Below the pieces are notes generated by a model. That model was not told the DNA's origin. It saw only the letters and a list, made by a program, of their open reading frames with translations, and ran no database searches. From Saprospiraceae bacterium (GTDB lineage Bacteria; Bacteroidota; Bacteroidia; Chitinophagales; Saprospiraceae), in NCBI GenBank assembly GCA_018057925.1, contig JAGPCT010000016.1, positions 1-61,703 of the forward strand: a DNA stretch of 61,703 nt. The letters are read 5' to 3'. This document shows, piece after piece, positions 7,874 to 17,338 of this stretch; position 1 is the stretch's first letter; each line of letters starts with the position of its first letter. Position numbers and translations under genes: made by a program.

Positions 7874-9057
7874 AAATGACATAAAATTGACCATTTACTA
7901 TTCTTGTCTCCTTTAGTGTTGGGGTAAACAAGGATATTATATTAAGTCTATTATACAATTACACATATATTGCTTGTCTTTGGAAAAAACTTTGGAATAT
8001 GGGTAGGCAAGTGTTAAAAATAAGTAATTATACATCAGAAGAAATAAAGTCAATGTTTCGGGATGACGAACGATATACAATTGGAATTAGGCTTTATGCC
8101 CTTAGGGCAATCAAGCCGTAGTCTTGAGGAATTGTATAACACAAGCTTTAAGCAAATAACCAACTGGGTTCACCGTTTTGAGAAGGAAGGCATAGAGGGG
8201 CTTCGAGATAAGAAAGGGAGAGGGCGAACCTCTCGGCTTAGTGAAACACAGCGCAATCGTATAAGGGGGCTTTTAAGTGAATCGCCGGAAGATTATGGAT
8301 ATAACAATGCCACATGGACAGGGCCAATGTTAATAGAATGGATAAAGAAGGAAATGGGGGTTACATATCAAAAAGCACAGATATACAATATTTTAAAACG
8401 TTTGGGATATAGCTATCAGCGAGGAAAGGGAGCATTTCCAGAAGCAGACAAGCAGCAACAAGAAGTCTTTAAAGAGGCTTTAAAAAAAACTGATAGAAAG
8501 TCCTAGATCGGTGTTGCTATTTGAAGATGAATGTTCATTATCAAATACGGCGACCATAGGGTATCAATGGTCAAAAAGGGAAAGCAGCCAAAAATATTGA
8601 CGAAGCAAAGAAAGAAAGATCGGCAAACGCTATTTGGAAGCTACAATTATGAAAGTGGGCAGATTACAATAAATTTTGCAGACCGAGGAAACAGCAGCGC
8701 ATTTAAAAAACACCTAAAAAAGATTCTTTGGACATATCGTGATGCGCCTGAAATAATTATGGTACATGACAATGTGGCTTATCATCATGCTAAAAGAATT
8801 GCAGCTTGGCTTGAAAAGAACCCCAGGCTGACTCTTGTTTTCTTGCCGCCATACAGCCCTGAATTAAATCCAATAGAGAGAGCATGGTGGTATATGAGAA
8901 AAAAGATAAATCACAATAGATTCTTGCAGTCATTAAAAGAAAGAAAAATTCGATTCTGGAGAATGTTTTCCCATTTTCTTAAACCCAATGAAGAATTAAA
9001 AAATATATGTGTAATTAATTATTATACTTAATATAACTGGTCAATTTATTTTCCAAT
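7874..9057 (+). mobile_element. IS630-family insertion sequence
   Basis: The element is about 1184 bp and carries a DDE transposase related to IS630/Tc1. Imperfect terminal inverted repeats are visible: AAATGACATAAAATTGACCA at the left end (7874-7893) and the complement of ATTGGAAAATAAATTGACCA at the right end (9038-9057). They match at 14 of 20 positions, including the inner 10. TA dinucleotides flank both ends (7872-7873 and 9058-9059), as expected for insertion into TA. It sits in the gap between convergent transcription units, 15 bases from the sprA stop codon. Confidence 0.85.
7999..9031 (+). pseudogene. IS630-family transposase, broken by frame changes
   Basis: Pieces of one transposase read in successive frames. 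7999-8121 gives MGRQVLKISNYTSEE to a stop. A shift near 8095-8118 leads into the helix-turn-helix part (SSRSLEELYNTSFKQITNWV) to a stop at 8504-8506. A one-base change in the A8 run at 8482-8489 restores LIESPRSVLLFEDECS, which holds the first catalytic Asp. A change in the A5 run near 8569-8573 leads to the rest, with MVHDNVAYH (second Asp) and NPIERAWWYM (Glu). All catalytic residues exist but not in one frame. Two breaks lie in homopolymers, so sequencing error or programmed shifting cannot be excluded. At least three breaks argue for a dead copy. Confidence 0.82.
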
Positions 9058-9074
9058 TAGTGTCTGTCAATATT

Positions 9075-12000
9075 TTAATTGAGCAAGAATCGGAAGGTTA
9101 TTCCTCCTCTTTGAGATATCGTTTTAAACTGTTGCGATGTTTTAGGATTGGTCAGGTTGTAGTCATAGAACAACCGAAGCGTCAGGTTCTTATTATACTG
9201 ATATTCAATATTAGGCGCTATGCGCAAGGTCGTAGCTCCACGAGAGGTTCTGGTGAGATCTTGATCAATAAAATGGCTCACTGTAGCATCATCGCGATAA
9301 GATACATCGACTTTGAATATCAGGTCGTTTTCGGAGGTTTTGTTGCCGCCTTTAGGTCCCGGACCGCTGGATGTTTTGCCTGGATCTTTTGAATTTTGCG
9401 CCTTTTTCTTCTTATTCTTCTTCATCTGGAACTCCTTCATAAATGGCATCTTCACATTGTGCAACGTATATCCGGCGCCGATAGTGATATCTGCTGATTT
9501 TGTTTCATTAACCATATTGTCCACAAAGGAGAGTGACAAGTTTCTCAACTTTTTATAGTCTATGTTGAAAGTAATGTCGCTTTTGGTTTTGAAATCAAAT
9601 CGAATCAAAGGCGATAAACCCTCAGTAATAGACACTGCCGGTATCTCCAGACGGCTATAATAGTTGTTGGTTATTGGATTAAACTTGAATGGGTCGGCAT
9701 CGTCATAATTAGGAGAAGTATTAAAACTATTGACGGCCAATGTTGACTTATAGGCATGAGTGACGTTGACACTTGAGAAGAATTTTTTAAAGAATTCTAT
9801 TTTGGTCAAACCATTATAAGTAAGCTGCCAATTAATTTTAGGGAATGTGTTGAATACATCCAAATCCTGCTTGTTGGGGTCTGTATTGGAATAAGCGGAT
9901 AAGAATGCCGGAATCAACACATCTTGTTGTACTTTACCAAAGCCGGTTGTGTATCCCGGAACATTCGGATCGGGCGTCACACCCAATCGGCTGGATATGG
10001 TAGTTCTATTGGTTTCAAAGCGGTCGAAGACATCGTCAAGATCATCAAAGAAGGTATTCAACGTAAAATAAGTTGTCGTATAGGAACCAATATCGCGTCC
10101 TGTATATCGGCCAAAGCCCTCACCAGCTGCTTTCACCTTAAATAATTCGGTATGTGTATTCTGGTATGTACGACCGGCGTTGAGGTCAACCTTCAAGTCG
10201 TTGAATGGTTCGAGGTTGACCCGAGCATCGATATTTTGACTTTGACCGAGAATCACCAATTGGTTTTGGAAAATATTTTTAGTAATCCAGTTGTTATCCG
10301 GTGCTATTGCTCGATCGAAGTATTTGTCATCTGGTTGCCAGCCAGCAATATATCCGAATCCAGGAGAAGACCATTGATCCATCCCCATTGCAGTTGTTCC
10401 AGGCATATAGCCAGGGATGGTGGAGTTGAGGTTTTCGGTATAAGTGAGTCGGGCTTTGCGTACACTAAGGAGTGGACGTATAAGGATTCTTTCAGCGAGA
10501 CTCGGTTCGCGGTTTTTACGCCTTTCTTCTCTGGCTATTTTGCGTTTTTCTTTTTCCTTTTCTTTCTTCAGCTTAGCTTTTTCGGCTTTGGACAACTTGG
10601 CGGTTGTGGAATCTTGCTGGACTGTCGATAATTTATCGTCAGAGACCGGCTTTTTATCATTACTGCTCGTCTTTTGGGTAGTCCTTGCATCTTTCTTATT
10701 TTCAGATCCCGGTCTTTGAATCTTTTTTAAGTAATTGGATTTGGAATACAATCTGTCGAAACTTAAGTCAGCATTGAGTTGTCTGATCTGAGTATTTTGA
10801 ATAACATTACCAAGGGTGTCCACATTTTTTGCAGCCGAACTCCAGGTATAAGTACCACCATATAATGCCCTCATGGAAATCCACTCCAGCATTGGCAGGT
10901 TTTTAAACGGTACGTTATAATTGATATTAAAAGTATGTTTATAGTTTTTGTTTCTACCGAGATCCTTGATATTATCCCATATTTCGGCCTTATTTACCCT
11001 TGAATTGAAAGAAGGATCAGGTAGTCCGGTATCCACAAAACGATCACTCAATTCATCAATTACGGCTGTGTTGGTTGCATTAAAGTCGAATTTGAGTGAC
11101 TTGGTAATATCCCATGATAGCATATAGTTCCTGTCCCACAGGAAGTTTCTGGTGCGCCAGGTACTCTGAAAAGGATCGGTAAATCGGTAAAGCTTGGTGC
11201 TATACATTCTATTCAATTGAGTATTGAAAGAAAACGTATTCGGTAATGGATTAAAATTAAAATCCGTAACAAACTTGAGATACTTATCCTTCTTTATCGC
11301 TTTGGCAAATGGAGTTACGTAGAGTGGTCTCATCGTAAAGTTATAGTCAAATCCACCTTTGTATTGATCTGTCTGGTCTTGAGCTATGATAGGATCGGTG
11401 CGCTTGGTGCGGGAATGTCCATACGTAAAGCTAAAGTTTTCGATATCCCATGGCATGGGTGTTGCCGCTTTATTTGTTCTTTCTTTGCGGACATTGTTGA
11501 AGGAATAAGAGGTGATGTTTTGATATTCTATGGCTTGTTCCCGGAGGCTGTCTCTTTCACTACCGGAGTATGTATCCAGCTTATCTCTCAGCTTGATGTC
11601 GAGGTCATAAGGGTCGTATTCCGGCGTTTTTACATTCGTAGTATATTGGTAATAAAACGGAATTTTTATGCCCGTCTTACCGGGAATAAATTTACCCAAT
11701 TCTAAGTTGGTAGAAATATCGTATTGATAATTAGATTCTATTGCCCTTTGTTGGACGCGCTGATCCAGACCGCCCCAGCCGAGCGAAGAATATGCTCCTG
11801 ACAAAGTCACTGTTCCCAAGTCGGCCAACTGTAGGTCGAGCCTTGAAATTGCCGCCATACCGCCACGCTCATCAAAGCCCGTCATACGCAATTCATTAAT
11901 CCAAATCTCTGCACACCGAGGTACACCGCCTTGCTTATTGCGGATACCTATCATAACGCCCTTGATGTAACCCATGTTGGGATTTCCTTTGACGGTGACG

Positions 12001-15000
12001 GTATTGTTGGGTTTTTCCGGATCATTCTTTGAATAATAGGTCCCTACACCATCTACTTTATTGCGTTCCTCCTTCAAATCGGTGAAAAGGTGTAGTGGGA
12101 AGTCAAAGGCGTTGTCAGCAAGCCATACGCCTTCGCTGTACACCAATAAGTCATTCTTTACTGAGTTGAGATAGTCCAGATCCGACATCTTAAGCGGTAT
12201 TTCATATTCATAATAGTTGTCGGTATAATCAGAACCTATCCGCATAAAGACACTAAGGTCTCCGTCCGGTATTTTTTCGGCTTCGTCAGAAATGGGACCG
12301 GCATGTACAAACATCTTTAAGCGCTTATAACGGCGCATGTCTAAGCTGGTGTTTTTATAAATTCCGATACGGCTATCTTCCGGAAGGTTACAGAAGTTTA
12401 AGGCTAACGACTGTTCGTTTTGGAAGGTCTCTTGATAGGCGCCAACGGCACGTTCTAAGCGAAGGCCTTTTGGCAAGACGTAGTTAATAGGAATTTTAGC
12501 GGAGTTGTCTTCAAAGTTGACGGCATTCAGGTCAAATTTCAAATCAGAAAAAGGAGGCTGAATGATGATAGGCTCATCAATTGCACCTGTGATGCCACGG
12601 GTATATTTTCGCCATTGGTTGCGCACCAGATCCATCCGTGCAAAGCGCATGATTGTTTGTTGTTCAAAGCCGGTGAAATACATCCTCATAAAGCGAATAG
12701 AGCGGAAGTCGGACAATCCGCCTACGGTCTGTGTCGGCTGGTTGATAGGCACCTTAAAACGATACCATTTATCATTGCCATTACCTTGAATAATGTCTGT
12801 AATGAAGGCATTGGGTTTGATTCCATCCTGACCGTCATATTCTATAGGTATTTCATATTGATAGTATGCTTCTGACTCGTTGAGTGAGTTATCGTTGTTG
12901 ATATCCTCTCTGTCCGGATAGTTGGTTGAAGCGGATTGGACACTTGCATTGGATTCGGTGGGCTTTGAGTTGCCTTCCTGCCCATTGAAGTAACGATATC
13001 TTTCAAGGATAGGTGCATTGTCGGGAAATTGTCTGAAATGGACAAAATCATCATTGGATGGGTCGCGTTCTATCATAGCTTTGGCATCAGCACTCAACAA
13101 TGGGGATTCGTTGATTATTTTTAGATAGTCTGCAAAGTGTTCTTTTTCTTGAGCAGTACTCAGGCCGTCCAAGCCAACATCTTGAGCTTCCCTCGTCTCC
13201 AAATCATTGTCAAAAGCATTGATAAACTGGTTGACTGCCGGCACCTTGCCCCATGCGGAAGTAAAGACTTTTTGATTTTCATCTTTGGGTCCGGGAAGTC
13301 CGTTTTCAAAGAAGTTACGAGAATCTCTCAAAACATCTTCCGATACGTTTCCGAGGTTGATGTATAACTTACCGCTTGAAGTGTTTTGTACACCATTGGG
13401 GCGAGCCTGAAAGGGGCTAAGCATATAAAATTCGATGAATTCATAGTTTTGTGCCTCGAAGTCCGAATTGGTAATGGCCCTTTGTATGCCGGCCCACCTT
13501 GTTTGTGGCTCTCTAAGCTGACCGGCAGAAGTCAATCCTGCTGAAAAGCCCGGATATCCCTCCGGTAATTCGTAGTTATATGGACCTCTTTCGGAAGGAC
13601 TATACACCACATCAAAGGTGTAAAGACCATTATTAATGCCCACGACATTATTTCGGCGCTTAAACACCTCTGTAATATTGATAAATCGAGTATAAGGGTC
13701 ATTAACATCGTCTTTATTTAATGCGTTGACCTCGGCTCTAAACCAGTTTAACTGGGCTCTGTTGGCGCCGTATGCGAGGTTATCAGATAGTGTCGCCTCC
13801 TTGAAGCGTGGGTTGTTGTTTTCATTATCATTTTGAGGTACACTAGAAATAAACCAATCTTGTGTAGGTGTTCTCAGGTCAAAGCTGGAAGTGCTACCTT
13901 CGAAGTCATCGATATAAGCCGTACCGCCTTCATCTGCGAGGTTGTTGATGTACTTGGAGTGACCGGGTTGTATTACGGCAACTTCCGTTGTCAGGTTTAC
14001 CTTAGACGGCTCCTTGGTTTGGATAAGTGGCAATTTATCCACTAATCGAGTCAGCCAATCTGCGTCTTTGGTAAAGTTAAGGTCAACCCCATAAATCTTA
14101 TTGTTCAATGGGTCATCCCCCACGTTGACTTTTTGAGTATAAGGTCTTTCGGAGAGCCTCATAAAAGTCGCTCCAAGATTGATGTTTTTATTGAGTGCAT
14201 AGTCGGCTCGGATACCCATCATCGACTTTTGTTGAAAGCTAAACAGGGCATTGTCTTCAAAGGAAACATTGACCGGTACGCCGGACGTTAGATAGGCGTC
14301 ATTGATGATTGTCACCTTTCCGGCCGAGTAGTCGATGGTATAGTCCTGTCCCTCTACCAGCTGTGTTCCTCCGGCAGTAACGCGTACGGATCCTTGTGGA
14401 ACGTTGAATGCGCCCAAAGAAATCTCGGAAGAGACGGTGGACTTGTAGGAGCCTTTCAAAGTAAATCGGTTCTTCTCGGGATACTCACGAGCCCGCGTGA
14501 TGGTATTGGTATAGAGATCAGGATAGGTATATCGTTCTGCAAGGACAGGATTGTTGATCTTCTTGGCAAGGTCGGCACCAAAGGGTTCGAGAACGGGGAA
14601 CATGACACGCCCTGTGCGGCTGTTGATGGTCACACCTTCCACAAAGTCAAAGACACCATCGGGCTGTGGATCACCCGTTGTATTTAGATTGTCTAGATTA
14701 AACACACGCAAAAGTGGCTGTCCTTTCAGATCGGTATCGGGAAGAAATCTTTTTTGACCATAACCCGGATCTTCATAAAATACGTCCAAACGGAAGTCCA
14801 ACGCATTGGTTTGGTAAGCACCCACAGAATAGATGTTTTTCATCATCAAATTCCATAGAGGAACTTCTGTTTTTTGAGTTGTTGCCTTGAGTAGCTTTAC
14901 AAATAACACATTGGGATCATTGGGGTCAACGGGTGCATCGTGGGAAAACTCTCCCACTTGATATATCTTATCGTTATATCGGTAGCGGTATGATACGGCC

Positions 15001-16421
15001 AATACCTGATCTGGTCTTAAGCCAACATTGACGGAAATAAAGCCCAGTTGTGGGTGAAAAGTATAATCTATGTCTTTTCTAAGCTTACGTGCTCTTACCT
15101 TTTCAAAATCCTTTGTCTGAGTCAGGTTAAGTGGAGAAGATTCTAATGTACTCACTACTTTGTTCAATGGCCTTGTATTGGCGGCGTCAGCGACAAGGTG
15201 CTTGTAAAGACCATTTGCATCGTTGTTGGGGAGCTCTATCCTTCCGGTATAATCGGAATGTTGAACGGTCAGGGTATCATTGATTAGTGGGTTGTAGGTT
15301 GTTAAGTTCTTCCATTCACCGAGGTCAGCCAGAGCCACGATATCACGTACGTCTTCTGTCTCCTGTCTGTCATTGGTCACCCATACTTCGATATCGGTAA
15401 TATCGAAGAAGGAGTTGATCTGAGGCATTGTTTTCAAGGCAGAGTTAAACACGGAGCGGTTGTAGTGGGAGAGAAGGAAGTGTTTGTTTTCATCATAATG
15501 GTCTATGGGGACAGAGAATGTCTGTAGTTGACTGCCTCCTTGGAGTTGAAGGTTTTTTCTTTCGGATTTTTGTTGAGATACCAAGCCGGTTATTTTCAGG
15601 TGACCAAACTGAAGGTCAGCCTTGATACCGAAGAGAGCTTGACTTCCTTGTATGAGTGAGCTTCTAAGTGGAAGCGACACGTTACCGGCTTCAATATTTT
15701 TAAGGATGTCGTCTTCGTTGCCTTTGCCGCCATCAAATTTTATTTTGATAAATTGGTCGAAGTCCAGTGTTGATTGGGTGTTGTAGTTGGCGTTGATGCT
15801 CAATTTTTCACCTACTTTACCGGCGATGCTCAAGTTGATCGTGGGTTGAAAGACAAAGGTGGTGTACTTTCGTTGGCGCTCGGTGGCGGTAGGGTTGAAG
15901 GTGTGGTTGGATGACAAGCCTAGGTCAATATCTACGCTACCGGCAGGCTTGATGTCGATGACGTCACTACCAAACAAGCGGGTGATAATAGAAGTGCTCG
16001 TTTTATACCCTTCCAATGGGTCTTTAGCTTTACCGGAACCACTACCGTCAGAAATACCGGCTAATTTGGCGAAATAAGAAGATTCTTGTTCTTTGGATTT
16101 TTCTTTCAAGAACTCACTAAAAGTCATTCCCATGGGGGCGTCTATGTACTCGTTGCCCAATTTATTGGAAAAAATATAGGAATTGCTTTCCGGGTCAAAA
16201 TGATATCCCTGCTCGATGTCAGGCGGCAGTTTAAGACGGATAGGGTCAGATGTGTCAATCGGATAAATTGACTTTATCGGTATGACGGTATCCAATGCTT
16301 CTTTCGGAAGGATAGGAGAATAAAAGTTAGTTGCTGAAGGAATCAGATTGCCGGCGGTCAAAGCATAAATGCCGATCGAAATGATAATCAGTGGACTAAA
16401 TTTGTTGATTTTAAAATTCAT
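9075..16421 (-). CDS. sprA: SprA, type IX secretion system outer-membrane translocon
   Basis: This 2448-residue protein forms the very large outer-membrane channel through which T9SS cargo leaves the cell. In gliding species it is needed for adhesin export. Family hallmarks seen include an N-terminal membrane/signal segment, the repeated SprA N-terminal modules (IITRLFGSDVIDIKPAGSVD, near 150; FVFQPTINLSIAGKVGEKL, about 190-210), ADYALNKNINLGATFMRL (about 735), YIDDFEGSTSSFDLRTP (about 840) and many amphipathic barrel strands up to GGITFRFLLN at the C-terminus. Length is typical of the family (about 2300-2500). A Lys/Glu-rich low-complexity insert lies at about residues 1905-1985. The gene follows ruvA on the same strand with a 218-base gap, a neighbourhood known in other Bacteroidota. 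Confidence 0.97.
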   Translation of the reverse strand: MNFKINKFSPLIIISIGIYALTAGNLIPSATNFYSPILPKEALDTVIPIKSIYPIDTSDPIRLKLPPDIEQGYHFDPESNSYIFSNKLGNEYIDAPMGMTFSEFLKEKSKEQESSYFAKLAGISDGSGSGKAKDPLEGYKTSTSIITRLFGSDVIDIKPAGSVDIDLGLSSNHTFNPTATERQRKYTTFVFQPTINLSIAGKVGEKLSINANYNTQSTLDFDQFIKIKFDGGKGNEDDILKNIEAGNVSLPLRSSLIQGSQALFGIKADLQFGHLKITGLVSQQKSERKNLQLQGGSQLQTFSVPIDHYDENKHFLLSHYNRSVFNSALKTMPQINSFFDITDIEVWVTNDRQETEDVRDIVALADLGEWKNLTTYNPLINDTLTVQHSDYTGRIELPNNDANGLYKHLVADAANTRPLNKVVSTLESSPLNLTQTKDFEKVRARKLRKDIDYTFHPQLGFISVNVGLRPDQVLAVSYRYRYNDKIYQVGEFSHDAPVDPNDPNVLFVKLLKATTQKTEVPLWNLMMKNIYSVGAYQTNALDFRLDVFYEDPGYGQKRFLPDTDLKGQPLLRVFNLDNLNTTGDPQPDGVFDFVEGVTINSRTGRVMFPVLEPFGADLAKKINNPVLAERYTYPDLYTNTITRAREYPEKNRFTLKGSYKSTVSSEISLGAFNVPQGSVRVTAGGTQLVEGQDYTIDYSAGKVTIINDAYLTSGVPVNVSFEDNALFSFQQKSMMGIRADYALNKNINLGATFMRLSERPYTQKVNVGDDPLNNKIYGVDLNFTKDADWLTRLVDKLPLIQTKEPSKVNLTTEVAVIQPGHSKYINNLADEGGTAYIDDFEGSTSSFDLRTPTQDWFISSVPQNDNENNNPRFKEATLSDNLAYGANRAQLNWFRAEVNALNKDDVNDPYTRFINITEVFKRRNNVVGINNGLYTFDVVYSPSERGPYNYELPEGYPGFSAGLTSAGQLREPQTRWAGIQRAITNSDFEAQNYEFIEFYMLSPFQARPNGVQNTSSGKLYINLGNVSEDVLRDSRNFFENGLPGPKDENQKVFTSAWGKVPAVNQFINAFDNDLETREAQDVGLDGLSTAQEKEHFADYLKIINESPLLSADAKAMIERDPSNDDFVHFRQFPDNAPILERYRYFNGQEGNSKPTESNASVQSASTNYPDREDINNDNSLNESEAYYQYEIPIEYDGQDGIKPNAFITDIIQGNGNDKWYRFKVPINQPTQTVGGLSDFRSIRFMRMYFTGFEQQTIMRFARMDLVRNQWRKYTRGITGAIDEPIIIQPPFSDLKFDLNAVNFEDNSAKIPINYVLPKGLRLERAVGAYQETFQNEQSLALNFCNLPEDSRIGIYKNTSLDMRRYKRLKMFVHAGPISDEAEKIPDGDLSVFMRIGSDYTDNYYEYEIPLKMSDLDYLNSVKNDLLVYSEGVWLADNAFDFPLHLFTDLKEERNKVDGVGTYYSKNDPEKPNNTVTVKGNPNMGYIKGVMIGIRNKQGGVPRCAEIWINELRMTGFDERGGMAAISRLDLQLADLGTVTLSGAYSSLGWGGLDQRVQQRAIESNYQYDISTNLELGKFIPGKTGIKIPFYYQYTTNVKTPEYDPYDLDIKLRDKLDTYSGSERDSLREQAIEYQNITSYSFNNVRKERTNKAATPMPWDIENFSFTYGHSRTKRTDPIIAQDQTDQYKGGFDYNFTMRPLYVTPFAKAIKKDKYLKFVTDFNFNPLPNTFSFNTQLNRMYSTKLYRFTDPFQSTWRTRNFLWDRNYMLSWDITKSLKFDFNATNTAVIDELSDRFVDTGLPDPSFNSRVNKAEIWDNIKDLGRNKNYKHTFNINYNVPFKNLPMLEWISMRALYGGTYTWSSAAKNVDTLGNVIQNTQIRQLNADLSFDRLYSKSNYLKKIQRPGSENKKDARTTQKTSSNDKKPVSDDKLSTVQQDSTTAKLSKAEKAKLKKEKEKEKRKIAREERRKNREPSLAERILIRPLLSVRKARLTYTENLNSTIPGYMPGTTAMGMDQWSSPGFGYIAGWQPDDKYFDRAIAPDNNWITKNIFQNQLVILGQSQNIDARVNLEPFNDLKVDLNAGRTYQNTHTELFKVKAAGEGFGRYTGRDIGSYTTTYFTLNTFFDDLDDVFDRFETNRTTISSRLGVTPDPNVPGYTTGFGKVQQDVLIPAFLSAYSNTDPNKQDLDVFNTFPKINWQLTYNGLTKIEFFKKFFSSVNVTHAYKSTLAVNSFNTSPNYDDADPFKFNPITNNYYSRLEIPAVSITEGLSPLIRFDFKTKSDITFNIDYKKLRNLSLSFVDNMVNETKSADITIGAGYTLHNVKMPFMKEFQMKKNKKKKAQNSKDPGKTSSGPGPKGGNKTSENDLIFKVDVSYRDDATVSHFIDQDLTRTSRGATTLRIAPNIEYQYNKNLTLRLFYDYNLTNPKTSQQFKTISQRGGITFRFLLN

Positions 16422-16639
16422 ATATAACGGTCAACGTGCACATTAAGCGAGTTATAGAAGAAATAATTGAGTAAAAATAATAGTAAGATCCGGTAATCTC
16501 CTATATTTTAAACTTTTGTGGTTGATTCTTACTTTTATAATTGACATTTATTTGAAATTGCTTTACACTTAACGCAAAAGTGAACGATTTCTTTTGTTTT
16601 TAAAAAAATTAACACTTTCGGCTTGTGAAAAAGTCCTTT

Positions 16640-17236
16640 TTATCCACCTGATAATTGTTTAAGAGCGGCTTTTACCATTTGTTCCAGCGTATATTCCTGA
16701 CTATCTCTCGATAGTGAATTGAGCACTTTATCGACAGCATTTTTTTGAAAACCCAAGGCAAGCAAAGCAGATCCAGCTTCGTCCCTCACCGAATGGTTGC
16801 TGATAGAAGGAAACGAAGAAGTAGGTATATCGCCCATTTTAGTCACCTTGTCTTTCAAATCTATGATGATTCGCTTGGCTGTCTTGGGACCTATACCTTT
16901 CATTAAAACAAACAAACGTTCGTTTTCCTGAGATATGGCCTGACTGATGTCTCTGGCCGGCATGGATGATAGCACAAGACGCGCAGTGCCTGCACCTACT
17001 CCATTGACGGTAATAAGCAACTGGAACAAACTTCTTTCTTCCTCAGTAGCAAAGCCATACAAAGTATGTGCATCTTCCTTAATCAGAAGTGTGGTCAATA
17101 ACTTAACGCGATCTTTTCCATCCAATGCGGCATACGTATTGAGACTGATATTTACATGATAGCCTATTCCGGCAGTTTCTATCAATACATACGTCGGTGT
17201 AAGAGCGGTTATTTTACCATCGATATAAGCAATCAT
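16640..17236 (-). CDS. ruvA: Holliday junction branch migration protein RuvA
   Basis: This 198-residue protein binds four-way DNA junctions as a tetramer and loads the RuvB motor, which drives branch migration in recombination and repair. The three domains are visible: an N-terminal OB fold (1-62, MIAYIDGKITALTPTYVLIE, GIGYHVNIS), tandem helix-hairpin-helix motifs (about 70-140, LITVNGVGAGTARLVLS and LMKGIGPKTAKRIIIDLKDK), and a C-terminal helical domain (about 150-198, EAGSALLALGF) that contacts RuvB. Length is normal. A TACCTTTG promoter element lies about 25 bases upstream. Co-direction with sprA matches the ruvA-sprA order seen in Flavobacteriia. Confidence 0.97.
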   Translation of the reverse strand: MIAYIDGKITALTPTYVLIETAGIGYHVNISLNTYAALDGKDRVKLLTTLLIKEDAHTLYGFATEEERSLFQLLITVNGVGAGTARLVLSSMPARDISQAISQENERLFVLMKGIGPKTAKRIIIDLKDKVTKMGDIPTSSFPSISNHSVRDEAGSALLALGFQKNAVDKVLNSLSRDSQEYTLEQMVKAALKQLSGG

Positions 17237-17261
17237 TGTAATTCACCTTATTTTCAGGGCG

Positions 17262-17269
17262 CAAAGGTA
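17262..17269 (-). promoter_or_regulatory. -7 promoter element upstream of ruvA
   Basis: TACCTTTG on the minus strand matches TAnnTTTG and lies 25 bases before the ruvA ATG, giving a short leader. It probably starts a ruvA transcript; sprA could have its own promoter in the 218-base gap. Confidence 0.65.
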
Positions 17270-17338
17270 ATTAAAAAATACATCTGAATAGATTTTATTC
17301 TTTGTTATTCATACACAAAGCTTTAAATGTTAATCTAT

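Noticed and set aside
8481-8490. Programmed frameshift at the A8 run
   Set aside because: Possible in principle, but two additional breaks in the same gene make decay or sequencing error simpler.
8063-9031. Two separate small transposase genes
   Set aside because: The pieces read continuously as one IS630 protein once frame changes are allowed, with the three catalytic residues divided between frames.
10152-10631. Plus-strand frames of up to 159 residues across sprA
   Set aside because: They lie antisense to the well-supported sprA coding frame and show no domain or start signal.
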